Positions 44,658 through 53,110 of a stretch of DNA of 64,000 bases are shown piece by piece. The notes under the pieces were generated by a model. That model saw only the letters and a list, made by a program, of their open reading frames with translations. It was not told the DNA's origin and ran no database searches. A program made the translations under genes and the position numbers. This stretch comes from Psychrobacillus mangrovi (GTDB lineage Bacteria; Bacillota; Bacilli; Bacillales_A; Planococcaceae), in contig NZ_JBAWSY010000001.1 in assembly GCF_037104765.1 (NCBI RefSeq), positions 558,001 through 622,000 on the forward strand, in the 5' to 3' direction. The number at the start of each line of letters is the position of its first letter. Positions within the stretch are counted from its first letter, which is position 1.

Positions 44658-47069
44658 CTATAAAATCGTGGAAGGATCTAGATCAATCGATAAGATAATA
44701 CCTTTTTTCATCCACTCTGTACGATATATTTTTATTAATTGCTGTAGTTTTTCGATTAAAATTGGTTCTTTTTTGTATTTTATCAAACATTGGTAACGAT
44801 ATCTATTTTGTATCTTACTAATTGCACAAGCTGTCGGGCCAACAACCATTGACTGTTCCGATAAATTAGCTCTTAGCCAATCCGTTGCAAGCTTCGCATA
44901 TTCGGATGCGAGCATAACATTCTCATGCGTTATTTGAACGAGCGTCAAATAATAAAAAGGTGGATATTCATACTGCTTACGAACGAGCATTTCTTTATGA
45001 TAGAAAGGTTCATACATCTGTAATTTGGAAAGTTCAATAGCATAATGCTCGGGAGTGTACGTTTGAATATATACTTTTCCTTCTTTATCATGCCTACCTG
45101 CTCTTCCGCTAACCTGCGTCATCAATTGAAACGTTTTTTCCGCTGCTCGAAAATCTGCTAAGTGTAAAGTTGTATCAGCATTTAACACTCCTACGAGTGT
45201 AATATTTGGGAAGTCTAACCCTTTTGCAATCATTTGTGTACCAAGCAATATATCCGCTTCGCCATCACCGAATTGCTTTAAAATTCGTTCATGGGAACCC
45301 TTTGTTCTAGTAGTGTCTACATCCATTCGAATGACTCTTGCAAAAGGAAACAATTTCGCAATTTCTTCTTCTACTTTTTGTGTACCTGTCCCAAAAAAGC
45401 GAATATGTTCACTTGCACATTCTGGACATATAGATGGAACTGGTTCCTCATGTCCACAATAATGGCATTTAAGCTGCTCTCCCGAACGATGATACGTCAA
45501 GGAGATATCACAGTTCTTACACTCCACGACTGTTCCACAGTCACGACATAATACAAATGAAGAAAAACCTCTCTTATTCAAAAATAATACGATTTGTTCT
45601 TTCCTATCGAGTTTTTCTCTTATCGCATCTGCAAGCTCTACACTGAACATAGAACGATTACCATTTTTCAGTTCCACTCGCATATCGACTACATTCACGG
45701 TTGGTAAGGCTTGTTCTTTCGCACGTGCTTTCAGCGTTAACAACGAATAAACACCTTTTGAAGCGCGAGCATACGACTCAAGTGAAGGAGTAGCACTCCC
45801 TAGTATGACAGGACATTTATGAAACTCGCTACGCCAAATTGCTACGTCTCTTGCATGGTATCTTGGATTATCTTCTTGTTTATAGGTAGATTCATGCTCT
45901 TCATCTAAAATGATGACACCGAGATCTTTAAATGGAGCAAAAATAGCAGATCTTGCACCAACGACAACTTTCACTTCTCCACGCCATATTTTACGCCATT
46001 CATCATACTTTTCACCGATTGATAAGCCACTATGCATTACAGCAACCTCATCACCAAAACGAAGTTTAAACCGTCGAGTCATTTGAGGAGTTAATGAAAT
46101 TTCTGGCACAAGCATAATTGCTTGCTTTCCTTTTAAAATGGAGTTCTCGATTGCATTTAAATAAATTTCAGTTTTTCCACTGCCAGTAATCCCGTGTAAT
46201 AAGAATGTTGTATTCTCTGCATGATTCTGAGCATGGTTTATCTTTTCAAGTGCAACAGACTGCTCCTCTGTCAGCTGGAATCTATGGTCCGTGTCATGAT
46301 GCTCCAATGTAGTAATTTCTCGATAAACTTCGGCTTTTTCTAATGCTAAAATATTTTTTTCAATTAGAGCTTTCACTACATTATTATTTGCGTTGACTGT
46401 TTCTTTTAGTTCTTCCATTGTAAAAGAATCTTGTTCTTGGATTAATAACCATTCCATTAATTCTCTTTGTTTGACGGCATTTTTAGCTAGGTTACTTATT
46501 TGATTTTGAATGTATTCTTTAGTAGCAATGACGTTATACTTTGTAATCGTCTTTGCTTTTACGTGCTGTTTAATAACTGTCTCCAGTTGAACGCTACCTT
46601 GTGTTAAATACTTTTTCATTTGTCGTAAATAACCAGCTTTTTCAATTACTTCGTAAGTAATAGTGTCTTTTTTTCCAAACAGAGCTAAAAATGATTCATC
46701 CACTGCGTTAGAATCTATCAGCTTTATATTCTTTTTATACGAAGCACGTAAAGCAGCAGGAAGCATAACCTGAAGTGCATCTATTTCATAGCAAAGTGTT
46801 TTATTGGTCATCCATTTAGATAATTGTAGAAGTTCTTCCGTGACAACAGGCTCTACATCAATAATGGATTGTACCTCTTTTAGCTTGGAAGTATCGATAT
46901 CTGTTTGTTCTTTGATATTGGTAATAAAACCTTGCACTTTACGATTTCCAAAAGGAACGTGAACCCGGCTCCCTCTTTCAACGAGATCCTTCAATTCCTC
47001 AGGAACAATATAATCAAATGGTCGGTCAATTGGATAAGCAGAAACATCAACAATAACTTCTACTATCAT
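44658..47069 (-). CDS. priA: Primosomal replication restart helicase PriA
   Basis: 3'-5' helicase that reloads the replisome at stalled forks. The 3'-DNA binding domain covers about 1-110. Helicase motifs: LLHGITGSGKTEIYLNAI near residue 289, IILDEEHESTYKQED near 377, ILGSATPSLESY near 413. Two zinc ribbons (CRDCGTVVECKNCDISLTYH, then CHYCGHEE and CPECAS) lie near 508-555. VSGRAGRHDKEG is the last motif. 803 aa. Overlaps coaBC by 4 nt. Confidence 0.98.
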   Translation of the reverse strand: MIVEVIVDVSAYPIDRPFDYIVPEELKDLVERGSRVHVPFGNRKVQGFITNIKEQTDIDTSKLKEVQSIIDVEPVVTEELLQLSKWMTNKTLCYEIDALQVMLPAALRASYKKNIKLIDSNAVDESFLALFGKKDTITYEVIEKAGYLRQMKKYLTQGSVQLETVIKQHVKAKTITKYNVIATKEYIQNQISNLAKNAVKQRELMEWLLIQEQDSFTMEELKETVNANNNVVKALIEKNILALEKAEVYREITTLEHHDTDHRFQLTEEQSVALEKINHAQNHAENTTFLLHGITGSGKTEIYLNAIENSILKGKQAIMLVPEISLTPQMTRRFKLRFGDEVAVMHSGLSIGEKYDEWRKIWRGEVKVVVGARSAIFAPFKDLGVIILDEEHESTYKQEDNPRYHARDVAIWRSEFHKCPVILGSATPSLESYARASKGVYSLLTLKARAKEQALPTVNVVDMRVELKNGNRSMFSVELADAIREKLDRKEQIVLFLNKRGFSSFVLCRDCGTVVECKNCDISLTYHRSGEQLKCHYCGHEEPVPSICPECASEHIRFFGTGTQKVEEEIAKLFPFARVIRMDVDTTRTKGSHERILKQFGDGEADILLGTQMIAKGLDFPNITLVGVLNADTTLHLADFRAAEKTFQLMTQVSGRAGRHDKEGKVYIQTYTPEHYAIELSKLQMYEPFYHKEMLVRKQYEYPPFYYLTLVQITHENVMLASEYAKLATDWLRANLSEQSMVVGPTACAISKIQNRYRYQCLIKYKKEPILIEKLQQLIKIYRTEWMKKGIILSIDLDPSTIL

Positions 47070-48274
47070 TTAAGCTCATCTTTTTCGAGTTTGATAATTG
47101 TTTGAAGCAATTGATGAGCAAGCTCCTTTTTATTTAAATGAGGGAAATGCACTTCAACATCATGTTTACCTACTAAAGTAACGGAATTTGTATCCGTTCC
47201 AAAGCCTGAACCTGCCTCTGTCACATCATTGGCAATGATATAGTCTGCATTTTTCTTTTCCAATTTACCTTTTGCATAATGAAGCACATCATTCGTTTCT
47301 GCCGCAAAACCGATTAACAATTGCTTTGTCTTTCTACTGCCAAGCTCAGACAGAATATCAGTTGTACGTTCTAAAACAATTGTAGACTCACCAGGTTGTT
47401 TTTTCATTTTCTGACTATGTACTTCCTTCGGTTTGTAATCCGCCACTGCTGCTGTTTTGATAACGATCGAAGCTGTGTCAAACTCTTTTAGAACTGCATC
47501 AAGCATTTCTTGTGCACTTTCCACCGGTACGAGCTTTACATTACTTGGAGCATCTATGCTTACTGGCCCAGATATTAAAATAGTTTCTGCTCCTAAATTA
47601 GCTGCTGCTTCTGCCATTGCATAGCCCATCTTGCCGCTAGAAAAATTAGTTAAAAAGCGCACGGGGTCAATTCTTTCTCTTGTAGGTCCCGCAGTCACAA
47701 CAACTTTTTGTCCTTTAAGTGGTAACTCTTTGGGAGCAAAATATTCCTCCAGCAGTTGAACGATTTTTTCGGGCTCCTCTAAACGGCCCTTTCCAACGTA
47801 ACCACATGCTAAAAAACCTTCAGAAGGTTCGATAAATGAATATCCGTCTTTTGAAAGTTGATCGATGTTTCGTATAACCGCAGCATTTTCATACATATGC
47901 ACATTCATCGCAGGTGCTATCCACACTTTAGCAGTTGTCGCAAGTAAAGTGGTTGTTACCATATCGTCTGCTATTCCGTTTGCCAGCTTACCAATAACAT
48001 TTGCGGTAGCCGGTGCAACAATAACTAAATCCGCCCAATCGGCTAAATTGATGTGCGCAATAACACTAGAATCTTTTTCATCAAACGTATCAAAATAAAC
48101 ATCATTTCGAGACATCGCTTGAAAACTTAAAGGTTGTACAAATTCCATCGCTGATTTCGTCATGATGACCCGCACGTCCGCTCCAGCCTGTGAAAGTTTA
48201 CTAACGAGCGCAACCGCTTTATAAACAGCAATACCACCTGTTACACAAACAACAATTTTTTTTGAAGTTAACAT
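47066..48274 (-). CDS. coaBC: Bifunctional phosphopantothenoylcysteine decarboxylase / synthase CoaBC
   Basis: Two successive steps of coenzyme A synthesis. The N-terminal flavin-containing CoaC half has KKIVVCVTGGIAVYKAVALV and the conserved Cys in EGFLACGYVGKGRL. The CoaB half starts near residue 185 (GQKVVVTAGPTRERIDPVR) with the signature FLTNFSSGKMGYAMAEAA and ends with IIANDVTEAGSGFGTDTN. The ATG at 48274 is preceded by GGGAGGAG (402 aa). Upstream lie two repeat elements, so the gene probably needs its own promoter or read-through from rpoZ. Confidence 0.97.
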   Translation of the reverse strand: MLTSKKIVVCVTGGIAVYKAVALVSKLSQAGADVRVIMTKSAMEFVQPLSFQAMSRNDVYFDTFDEKDSSVIAHINLADWADLVIVAPATANVIGKLANGIADDMVTTTLLATTAKVWIAPAMNVHMYENAAVIRNIDQLSKDGYSFIEPSEGFLACGYVGKGRLEEPEKIVQLLEEYFAPKELPLKGQKVVVTAGPTRERIDPVRFLTNFSSGKMGYAMAEAAANLGAETILISGPVSIDAPSNVKLVPVESAQEMLDAVLKEFDTASIVIKTAAVADYKPKEVHSQKMKKQPGESTIVLERTTDILSELGSRKTKQLLIGFAAETNDVLHYAKGKLEKKNADYIIANDVTEAGSGFGTDTNSVTLVGKHDVEVHFPHLNKKELAHQLLQTIIKLEKDELK

Positions 48275-48303
48275 AATGATTTCTCCTCCCAAGGAAAAGC
48301 GGC

Positions 48304-48436
48304 AGACGCCGCCTAGCTGCGACAAGCAAATGACGGTTTTCGAGGAGGCAGTTCCTCAGCCACCTCAGAAAATGGGCATTTGACCTCGAGCACGCGGTTT
48401 TATTGCGACGAGCTTGCGCAGTCGCAGTTGGCGTCT
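48304..48436. repeat. Intergenic hairpin element D1
   Basis: Nested inverted repeats: AGACGCC (48304-48310) with GGCGTCT (48430-48436), CTGCGAC with GTCGCAG (48317-48323, 48421-48427), and CAAATG with CATTTG (48327-48332, 48377-48382). The central CGAGGAGGCA-N2-TC-N2-CAGCCACC loop recurs in inverted orientation in D2 (49632-49712), with paired changes in the flanking stem. Confidence 0.82.
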
Positions 48437-48483
48437 GAAGCTAGACATTTACTTTATCGTTAATTCGTCCTCTTAACTAAACA

Positions 48484-48512
48484 ACCTCCCAAAGAACTAT
48501 TCCTTGGGAGGT
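48484..48512 (-). terminator. Hairpin terminator after rpoZ
   Basis: ACCTCCCAA (48484-48492) pairs perfectly with TTGGGAGGT (48504-48512). The minus-strand tail GTTTAG is only weakly T-rich, so efficiency is uncertain. Confidence 0.65.
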
Positions 48513-48616
48513 GTTTGCTTCAAATCTAATTCGCCTTGGCGTATTTGCGCCCAGATTTTACATTCAGCCTGCTGAATGAGTTCCATCACAAAATCAGTAG
48601 CATCCGCCAAAGGCAT
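48497..48616 (-). other. 39-codon repeat-associated ORF (copy C2)
   Basis: Reads MPLADATDFVMELIQQAE, then CKIWAQIRQGELDLKQTPPKE, with a smooth amino-acid composition. Its stop lies in the loop of the terminator hairpin. No clear ribosome site is seen, and the frame stays open upstream towards rpoZ. A degenerate copy with a stop and an internal deletion is at 18561-18620, again directly after a gene. I do not recognise the family; it could be a small protein or a repeat whose coding look is incidental. Confidence 0.45.
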
Positions 48617-48665
48617 CCACTTTATCCTGCAGTCGTTCGGACGACTAGCTAATGAAGTGGATATT

Positions 48666-48890
48666 TTATACTTCGTCCTCGTAAATTACGTTTTCACTCG
48701 ATGATTCGATTGAAAGTTCACCTTTAGCTACTTCCTCTAAAGCTTTCCCAACTTGTTTATGAGAAATATATGAAGTTAAACGTTCGCCGCCTTCTTCTTG
48801 TAACTGACGAGCTCTTTTAGAGGCTACACTCACTAACGAATACTTTGAATCAATTTTGTTTTTTAATGAATCTACTGATGGATATAACAT
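48666..48890 (-). CDS. rpoZ: RNA polymerase omega subunit
   Basis: Small RNA polymerase subunit that helps assemble beta-prime. MLYPSVDSLKNKIDSKYSLV, then VASKRARQLQEEG and a C-terminal KALEEVAKGEL segment are typical of Bacillus omega. 74 aa. The ATG follows the gmk stop with no gap (TAAATG), so translation is coupled. Confidence 0.96.
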   Translation of the reverse strand: MLYPSVDSLKNKIDSKYSLVSVASKRARQLQEEGGERLTSYISHKQVGKALEEVAKGELSIESSSENVIYEDEV

Positions 48891-49511
48891 TTATAATTCC
48901 CCTTCCAACATGGCTAAATATCTTTTTTCAACTCGTTCACGTCGACAATGCTCCGCAGCAACAATGGCATTAATTTTAGCGCATGCTTTTGTTACTTCGT
49001 CATTTTCAACGACATAATCATATAAATGCATCATTTCTAGTTCTTGTCTTGCAGCTTGAATTCTAGAATTAATCACATCTTCTGTTTCCGTCCCTCTGCC
49101 GATTAGTCTTTGCTCTAATTCAGACAAACTAGGAGGCGCAAGGAATATAAATAGTGCTTCTGGCGCTTTTTCACGAACAAGTGCAGCACCCTGAACTTCT
49201 ATTTCTAAAAATACATCTCGTCCAGAGTCGAGCGTTTCATTGACATAATCAATAGGAGTACCATAGTAATTACCTACATAACAAGCGTACTCTAATAATT
49301 TTCCTTGTTCAATTAACTCCTCAAATTCTTCATTCTTTTTAAAAAAGTAATCTACTCCATCTACTTCTCCTTCTCTTGGAAGTCTTGTAGTCATCGAGAT
49401 AGAATACTCATAATTTGTTCCAGGCTCTGAAAATAATTCTTTTCTCACTGTCCCTTTTCCGACTCCGGATGGACCCGATAAGACGATTAATATCCCTTTT
49501 TCTCTTCGCAT
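48891..49511 (-). CDS. gmk: Guanylate kinase
   Basis: Phosphorylates GMP to GDP; its activity also limits (p)ppGpp synthesis in Firmicutes. P-loop LIVLSGPSGVGKGTVRKEL near residue 8, GMP-binding SMTTRLPREGEVDGVDYFF near 37 and EIEVQGAALVREK. The ATG at 49511 lies 4-5 nt after GAAGGAGA and gives 206 aa. In B. subtilis remA precedes gmk; here the next gene is the divergent rqcH. Confidence 0.97.
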   Translation of the reverse strand: MRREKGILIVLSGPSGVGKGTVRKELFSEPGTNYEYSISMTTRLPREGEVDGVDYFFKKNEEFEELIEQGKLLEYACYVGNYYGTPIDYVNETLDSGRDVFLEIEVQGAALVREKAPEALFIFLAPPSLSELEQRLIGRGTETEDVINSRIQAARQELEMMHLYDYVVENDEVTKACAKINAIVAAEHCRRERVEKRYLAMLEGEL

Positions 49512-49631
49512 AACGTCTCCTTCAAATACATTCATATACCGAATTCTTCTTATAATTACATACTTAACTGATTATAACACAAGTTTCTCAGAAAATGATA
49601 AGATAATAAGAAAAGCATAAGCGTCTATGTC

Positions 49632-49712
49632 TGCCCCGACAGGCAAATGGTAAAAAGCTGTGGTGGCTGGAGATATGCCTCCTCGCTTTTTACCATTTGA
49701 CCCCGAGGGGCA
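49632..49712. repeat. Intergenic hairpin element D2
   Basis: A perfect 15-bp stem CAAATGGTAAAAAGC (49644-49658) with its complement (49685-49699), enclosed by TGCCCC/GGGGCA. The loop, read on the minus strand, contains GAGGAGGCA and CAGCCACC as in D1, so D1 and D2 are inverted copies of one element. It lies in the divergent gmk-rqcH gap, where no gene is seen. Confidence 0.85.
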
Positions 49713-49804
49713 AGGCGCTGGAGCTGGACAATATAGAAAAGCTCATGCGTCGATATTAGGCGACAAAGCTTGATCGAAAAAAACGTTTTGAAAGAGGACA
49801 TATT

Positions 49805-51490
49805 ATGGCTTTTGATGGTTTATTTACAATTTCAATGAAAACTGAATTACAGCAATTAGTTAGTGGGCGTATTTCTAAAATACATCAACCAAATGCACAA
49901 GAAATTTTAATGCAAATTCGCGCTCAAGGGCAAAACTATAAATTATTATTTTCTGTTCACCCTTCTTATTCACGTGTGCAAATTACTCATGAAACAATTG
50001 ACAACCCTGCACAACCACCTCTTTTTTGCATGGTGTTACGCAAGCATTTAGAAGGTGGAATTATTACTTCCATCCGACAACATGAAACCGATCGTATTCT
50101 CATCTTCGAAATCCAAAGTAAAAACGAAATCGGAGATGATATTACACGAGAAGTCCACATGGAAATCATGGGACGTCATAGTAACTTACTTTTAGTTGAC
50201 CCTACTCGAAATCTAATTTTGGAAAGTATTAAGCATTTATCACCTTCCATGAATAGCTATCGTACAATTTTACCTGGCCAACCTTACATTGCACCTCCTG
50301 CTCAAAATAAGCTCCATCCCTTAGAGTATTCAGAAGAACTGATAAATGTTATACAATCCGTTCATGAATCAAAAGAAATTGTGGAGCAAATATCAAGTTT
50401 CTCTCCATTACATGCAAAGGAATTATTGCATCGATTTAATGATGTGACAGCTCGTGTAGAAGTTTATAAAGCATATATGAAGGAATTTGAGCAAGGTGGC
50501 TCTGCAAAACAAATAGTTGAATTCAACGGAAAAACGTTTTATTCTCCTAATGCTTTATCTCATTTAGATGGAGATAAATATAATGAAGAAACTCTAGGAA
50601 ATTTACTAGATCGAGTGTACTTCGCCAAAGCAGAACGTGACCGTGTGAAACAACAGGCTGGAGATTTAGAAAGATGGCTTCAAAACGAATTAAACAAATT
50701 AAAGCTGAAAATGAAAAAACTCCAAAAAGACTTTGAACAAGCCGAAAAACTGGATACATTCCAATTGTACGGGGAGCTATTAATGGCAAATGCCTATGCA
50801 ATTGAAAAAGGCTTAAAAGAAGTGGAGCTAATCAACTACTACGATGAAGATGGTAAAACAGTTACCATCCCATTAGATAACCGAAAAACAGCTACGCAAA
50901 ATGCACAAAGCTATTATAATCGCTATACAAAAGCGAAAACGGCATTACTAAAAATCGAACAACAATTTGAAATAACGAAAGATGATATTGCGTACTTTGA
51001 GTTGCTTCTCCAACAAGTAATGCAAGCCTCTCCAACCGACATCGAAGAAATTCGAGAAGAACTAATGGAGCAAGGGTTATTAAAAGCAAGAGCATCGAAA
51101 AAGAAGAAGAAACCAACAAAACCTTCACCAGAAAAATTCATTGCCTCAGATGGCACGGAAATCTCTGTAGGTAAAAATAATAAACAAAATGATTTTGTCA
51201 CCTTTAAGCTGGCGAAAAAAACAGACACATGGCTTCATACCAAGGATATCCCAGGATCCCATGTTGTTATACATTCCGACGATCCGTCAGAAACAGCTCT
51301 TTTAGAAGCAGCGAATCTTGCTGCATATTTCAGTAAAGCTCGTGAATCTTCTTCAGTGCCTGTAGATTATACGGTGATTAAGCAAGTGAAGAAGCCTAGT
51401 GGGGCTAAACCTGGTTTTGTGATTTATTTTGAGCAAACTACTTTGTTTGTTACACCGGATGAAGAGAAAATAAGACATATGAAGAAATAG
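49805..51490 (+). CDS. rqcH: Ribosome-associated quality control factor RqcH (YloA, NFACT family)
   Basis: Binds stalled 50S-peptidyl-tRNA complexes and adds alanine tails that mark peptides for degradation; formerly annotated as fibronectin-binding protein. NFACT-N covers about 1-190, with the conserved Asp-Arg pair in HETDRILIFEI. A coiled coil (about 270-320, KQQAGDLERWLQNELNKLK) and the NFACT-R domain at the C-terminus (FIASDGTEISVGKNNKQND, TWLHTKDIPGSHVVI) follow. 561 aa. Transcribed away from gmk. Confidence 0.96.
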   Translation: MAFDGLFTISMKTELQQLVSGRISKIHQPNAQEILMQIRAQGQNYKLLFSVHPSYSRVQITHETIDNPAQPPLFCMVLRKHLEGGIITSIRQHETDRILIFEIQSKNEIGDDITREVHMEIMGRHSNLLLVDPTRNLILESIKHLSPSMNSYRTILPGQPYIAPPAQNKLHPLEYSEELINVIQSVHESKEIVEQISSFSPLHAKELLHRFNDVTARVEVYKAYMKEFEQGGSAKQIVEFNGKTFYSPNALSHLDGDKYNEETLGNLLDRVYFAKAERDRVKQQAGDLERWLQNELNKLKLKMKKLQKDFEQAEKLDTFQLYGELLMANAYAIEKGLKEVELINYYDEDGKTVTIPLDNRKTATQNAQSYYNRYTKAKTALLKIEQQFEITKDDIAYFELLLQQVMQASPTDIEEIREELMEQGLLKARASKKKKKPTKPSPEKFIASDGTEISVGKNNKQNDFVTFKLAKKTDTWLHTKDIPGSHVVIHSDDPSETALLEAANLAAYFSKARESSSVPVDYTVIKQVKKPSGAKPGFVIYFEQTTLFVTPDEEKIRHMKK

Positions 51491-51564
51491 AAATAACTTA
51501 GTGTTGAGTGGTTTTCGGGTTGCTATGGATTGCACATTTTCTACACCTTTAACGAGAGAATGAT

Positions 51565-51609
51565 AAAATCTGTTGGAAGTTGATTACGTCACTTCCAGCG
51601 GATTTTTTT
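51565..51609 (+). terminator. Intrinsic terminator of rqcH
   Basis: A stem of about 14 bp with small mismatches (AAATC.GTTGGAAGT with ACTTCCAGC.GGATTT) followed by seven T, 75 nt past the rqcH stop. Confidence 0.88.
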
Positions 51610-51651
51610 CTTTTCGGTAATCCTGTGGCAAATGTGAATCCATCGCACTCC

Positions 51652-51687
51652 TACAACCACAAGATACAAAGTGGTTTTGTTCTTTTT
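51652..51687 (+). terminator. Second terminator-like hairpin
   Basis: ACAACCAC pairs with GTGGTTTTGT around a 10-nt loop, followed by CTTTTT. No gene lies between it and the rqcH terminator, so it may be a back-up or the end of a lost gene. Confidence 0.55.
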
Positions 51688-51742
51688 GGGAATGAAAGAA
51701 GAGATTCTTATCTATTGATAAAGAAAGCAGCCGAAGATACAA

Positions 51743-51797
51743 TGAACTGCCCCGTAAATGTTAGACACTAAACTAACATTTGCGGGGTGTTTTTTAT
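51743..51797 (+). mobile_element. IS3-family-like terminal remnant
   Basis: TGAACTGCCCCGTAAATGTT begins like the left end of IS3/IS150-group elements. A 15-bp stem (51750-51764 with 51773-51787) is followed by TGTTTTTTATGGCTAGATTT, the spacing at which an OrfA start is usually found; the frame MARFTY then stops at once. Nothing else of a transposase is seen. It could alternatively be an ordinary terminator. Confidence 0.4.
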
Positions 51798-51867
51798 GGC
51801 TAGATTTACTTACTAATAACAGTTCACGAGTGAAAGGTAATAGGTATAAAAAATTATCTCATTTGTT

Positions 51868-51914
51868 TCACCTCGACAAGGTGGGGGTTACTGGTTCGAG
51901 ACTAGTCAAGGCTA
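51868..51914 (+). pseudogene. Decayed 3' part of a tRNA-Val(GAC) gene
   Basis: Anticodon arm TCACC-TCGACAA-GGTGG with anticodon GAC, 5-nt variable loop GGGTT, T arm ACTGG-TTCGAGA-CTAGT (one G-T pair) and acceptor strand CAAGGCT plus A. Position 33 is C instead of the invariant U and no D arm or 5' acceptor precedes it, so it is not functional. Integrative elements often leave such tRNA 3' parts as attachment sites. Confidence 0.6.
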
Positions 51915-51920
51915 TTCCAA

Positions 51921-52232
51921 TCAATTTAATTTTGTATATTCTTGTTCAACACTCAATAATTTATCACCGAATTTTGAATTTATCTCCCAAGAGTCTACTA
52001 TTTGTCTAGTATAAGTCGGATAATAATTTTTTGGTGACAACACATTTTTCATTTTAATTAATTCATTTGAAATAGATTCAAGTTGTAATACTGAAGGTAT
52101 CTCATTGCCACTTATCGTTTTTCTAGCCTCTATTTCTAGAGATAGCTCTTCCAGAACTATATCTATTAAACCAATTACCTTTGTTTGTTGATTCTCTACT
52201 TCTCGATTAATTTTGTTCATTCCATTATCCAC
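51921..52232 (-). CDS. Hypothetical protein, possible orphan immunity protein
   Basis: I do not recognise this 103-residue family. It starts with GTG at 52232 (GGAG about 10 nt upstream) or with ATG at 52220. The sequence is hydrophilic and mostly helical (KVIGLIDIVLEELSLEIEAR, then ISNELIKMKNVLSPKNYYPT) without signal peptide or membrane segment. It lies at the far end of the LXG toxin locus, where orphan immunity genes are common. The frame is intact, unlike its neighbours. Confidence 0.6.
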   Translation of the reverse strand: MDNGMNKINREVENQQTKVIGLIDIVLEELSLEIEARKTISGNEIPSVLQLESISNELIKMKNVLSPKNYYPTYTRQIVDSWEINSKFGDKLLSVEQEYTKLN

Positions 52233-52407
52233 CAGTTATTTTCTCCTTCTACATATTTTTGTTCAAATTTATATTGTGGCGCAACGCTTCCGGTTATCAT
52301 TTGATTTCCAAATGTTTTAGAAATTTTAAAAGGTTATACCTATTCAAGGCTAATTATTATATCTCTCTACCATAATTCCAAAACTAGAAATAAATTTTAA
52401 GCAACGA

Positions 52408-52799
52408 TTATAAATCTTCCAGATTAATAGGTGTTATTTCTTCAATTAGCCTGATCTCACTTTTAGATACCCACCCAAGCCAAGAATCTCTATCTATTCT
52501 AGGCAGATTTAGATTACTACCCACTAGTAAAGAATCTGTAGCAACTTGATATTGGTCATCCTTTTCCTTTAAAATTTGAACTTCTCTCCTTTTATAATTC
52601 CATAAGGAATAATACTTACACAATTCACTAATTCGTTTGCTATCACTATCTTAGTGTAAACTCCACTTTGGTAAGTATCTTCAAATGTTGCATCTATTTT
52701 TTCTTTCTCATCAGTCATAAATTTCAAATTATTATCCCTATCAACAGTTAATCCTTACTCGACTCCCTCATAAGATCCATATAAACCTGTTTTTAACAT
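52408..52799 (-). pseudogene. Broken immunity-like gene, paralogue of the gene at 54241-54624
   Basis: A perfect ribosome site (AAGGAGGTGAATAAT) precedes ATG at 52799. The frame reads MLKTGLYGSYEGVE, then TAA, then GLTVDRDNNLKFMTDEKEKI to VIANEL. A frameshift near 52620 leads into the next part, CKYYSLWNYKRREVQILKE, to the end LIEEITPINLEDL. Repaired, about 125 residues remain, and they share YxGxE, IDxxF and VSKSEIRLIEE (against VSKSEVEVFEE) with the intact paralogue. So it is a recent pseudogene. Confidence 0.7.
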
Positions 52800-52812
52800 A
52801 TTATTCACCTCC

Positions 52813-53010
52813 TTAATCTACATCAATAAATACCTTTCCGTTAAAAATAACTATCCTCAACTTTTGCCACAAAACCTCTAACAGAGGTATACTCTCCATC
52901 AAGGTATTTTTGAAAATCTTTAACATGATGTTCTTTATTAAGGTTGTATTTTTATCTGGTAGTGGGACATAGTCACGAATTTCTTGAATAATCATTTCTT
53001 TCAATATCAT
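52813..53010 (-). pseudogene. Fragment of a polymorphic-toxin C-terminal region (frameshifted)
   Basis: One frame gives IRDYVPLPDKNTT, the next NKEHHVKDFQKYLDGEY and TSVRGFVAKVEDSYF, and the first resumes with IFNGKVFIDVD and a stop. Joined, this looks like a single protein with two frameshifts. The segment recalls C-terminal tips of LXG-type toxins that I have seen, but I cannot name the family. It ends 12 nt before the next pseudogene. Confidence 0.4.
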
Positions 53011-53014
53011 TTAA

Positions 53015-53110
53015 CTAATAAGATGGTTTTAATCGTAAATCTTTAAATTCATCGTAATTTAAATTATACTCTTCAATCTCCACTTCCTTGTGGATTACAA
53101 TCAAAAACAT
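53015..53110 (-). pseudogene. C-terminal fragment of an unknown (immunity-like) protein
   Basis: A 31-codon piece reads MFLIVIHKEVEIEEYNLN and YDEFKDLRLKPSY before its stop. It is protein-like from VEIEEYN on but has no ribosome site and no upstream part, so it is probably the surviving tail of a degraded gene. Confidence 0.35.

Larger units (their letters stand above)
51491..51920. other. Boundary region between rqcH and the toxin locus
   Basis: No gene is supported here. It contains the rqcH terminator, a second hairpin, an IS-end-like hairpin and a tRNA-Val-like fragment. The open frame running across it on the plus strand reads through these structures (…DKVGVTGSRLVKA is simply translated tRNA sequence) and is not credible. 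Confidence 0.7.

Noticed and set aside
49580..49600. CodY box upstream of gmk
   Set aside because: TTTCTCAGAAAAT only loosely resembles AATTTTCWGAAAATT and needs an inserted base; too weak to report.
51868..51914. Functional tRNA gene
   Set aside because: No acceptor 5' strand or D arm precedes the anticodon arm, and U33 is C.
51758..52009. 83-codon plus-strand frame
   Set aside because: It begins inside the IS-end-like hairpin and translates the tRNA-Val relic; overlap with the minus-strand gene at 51921 also speaks against it.
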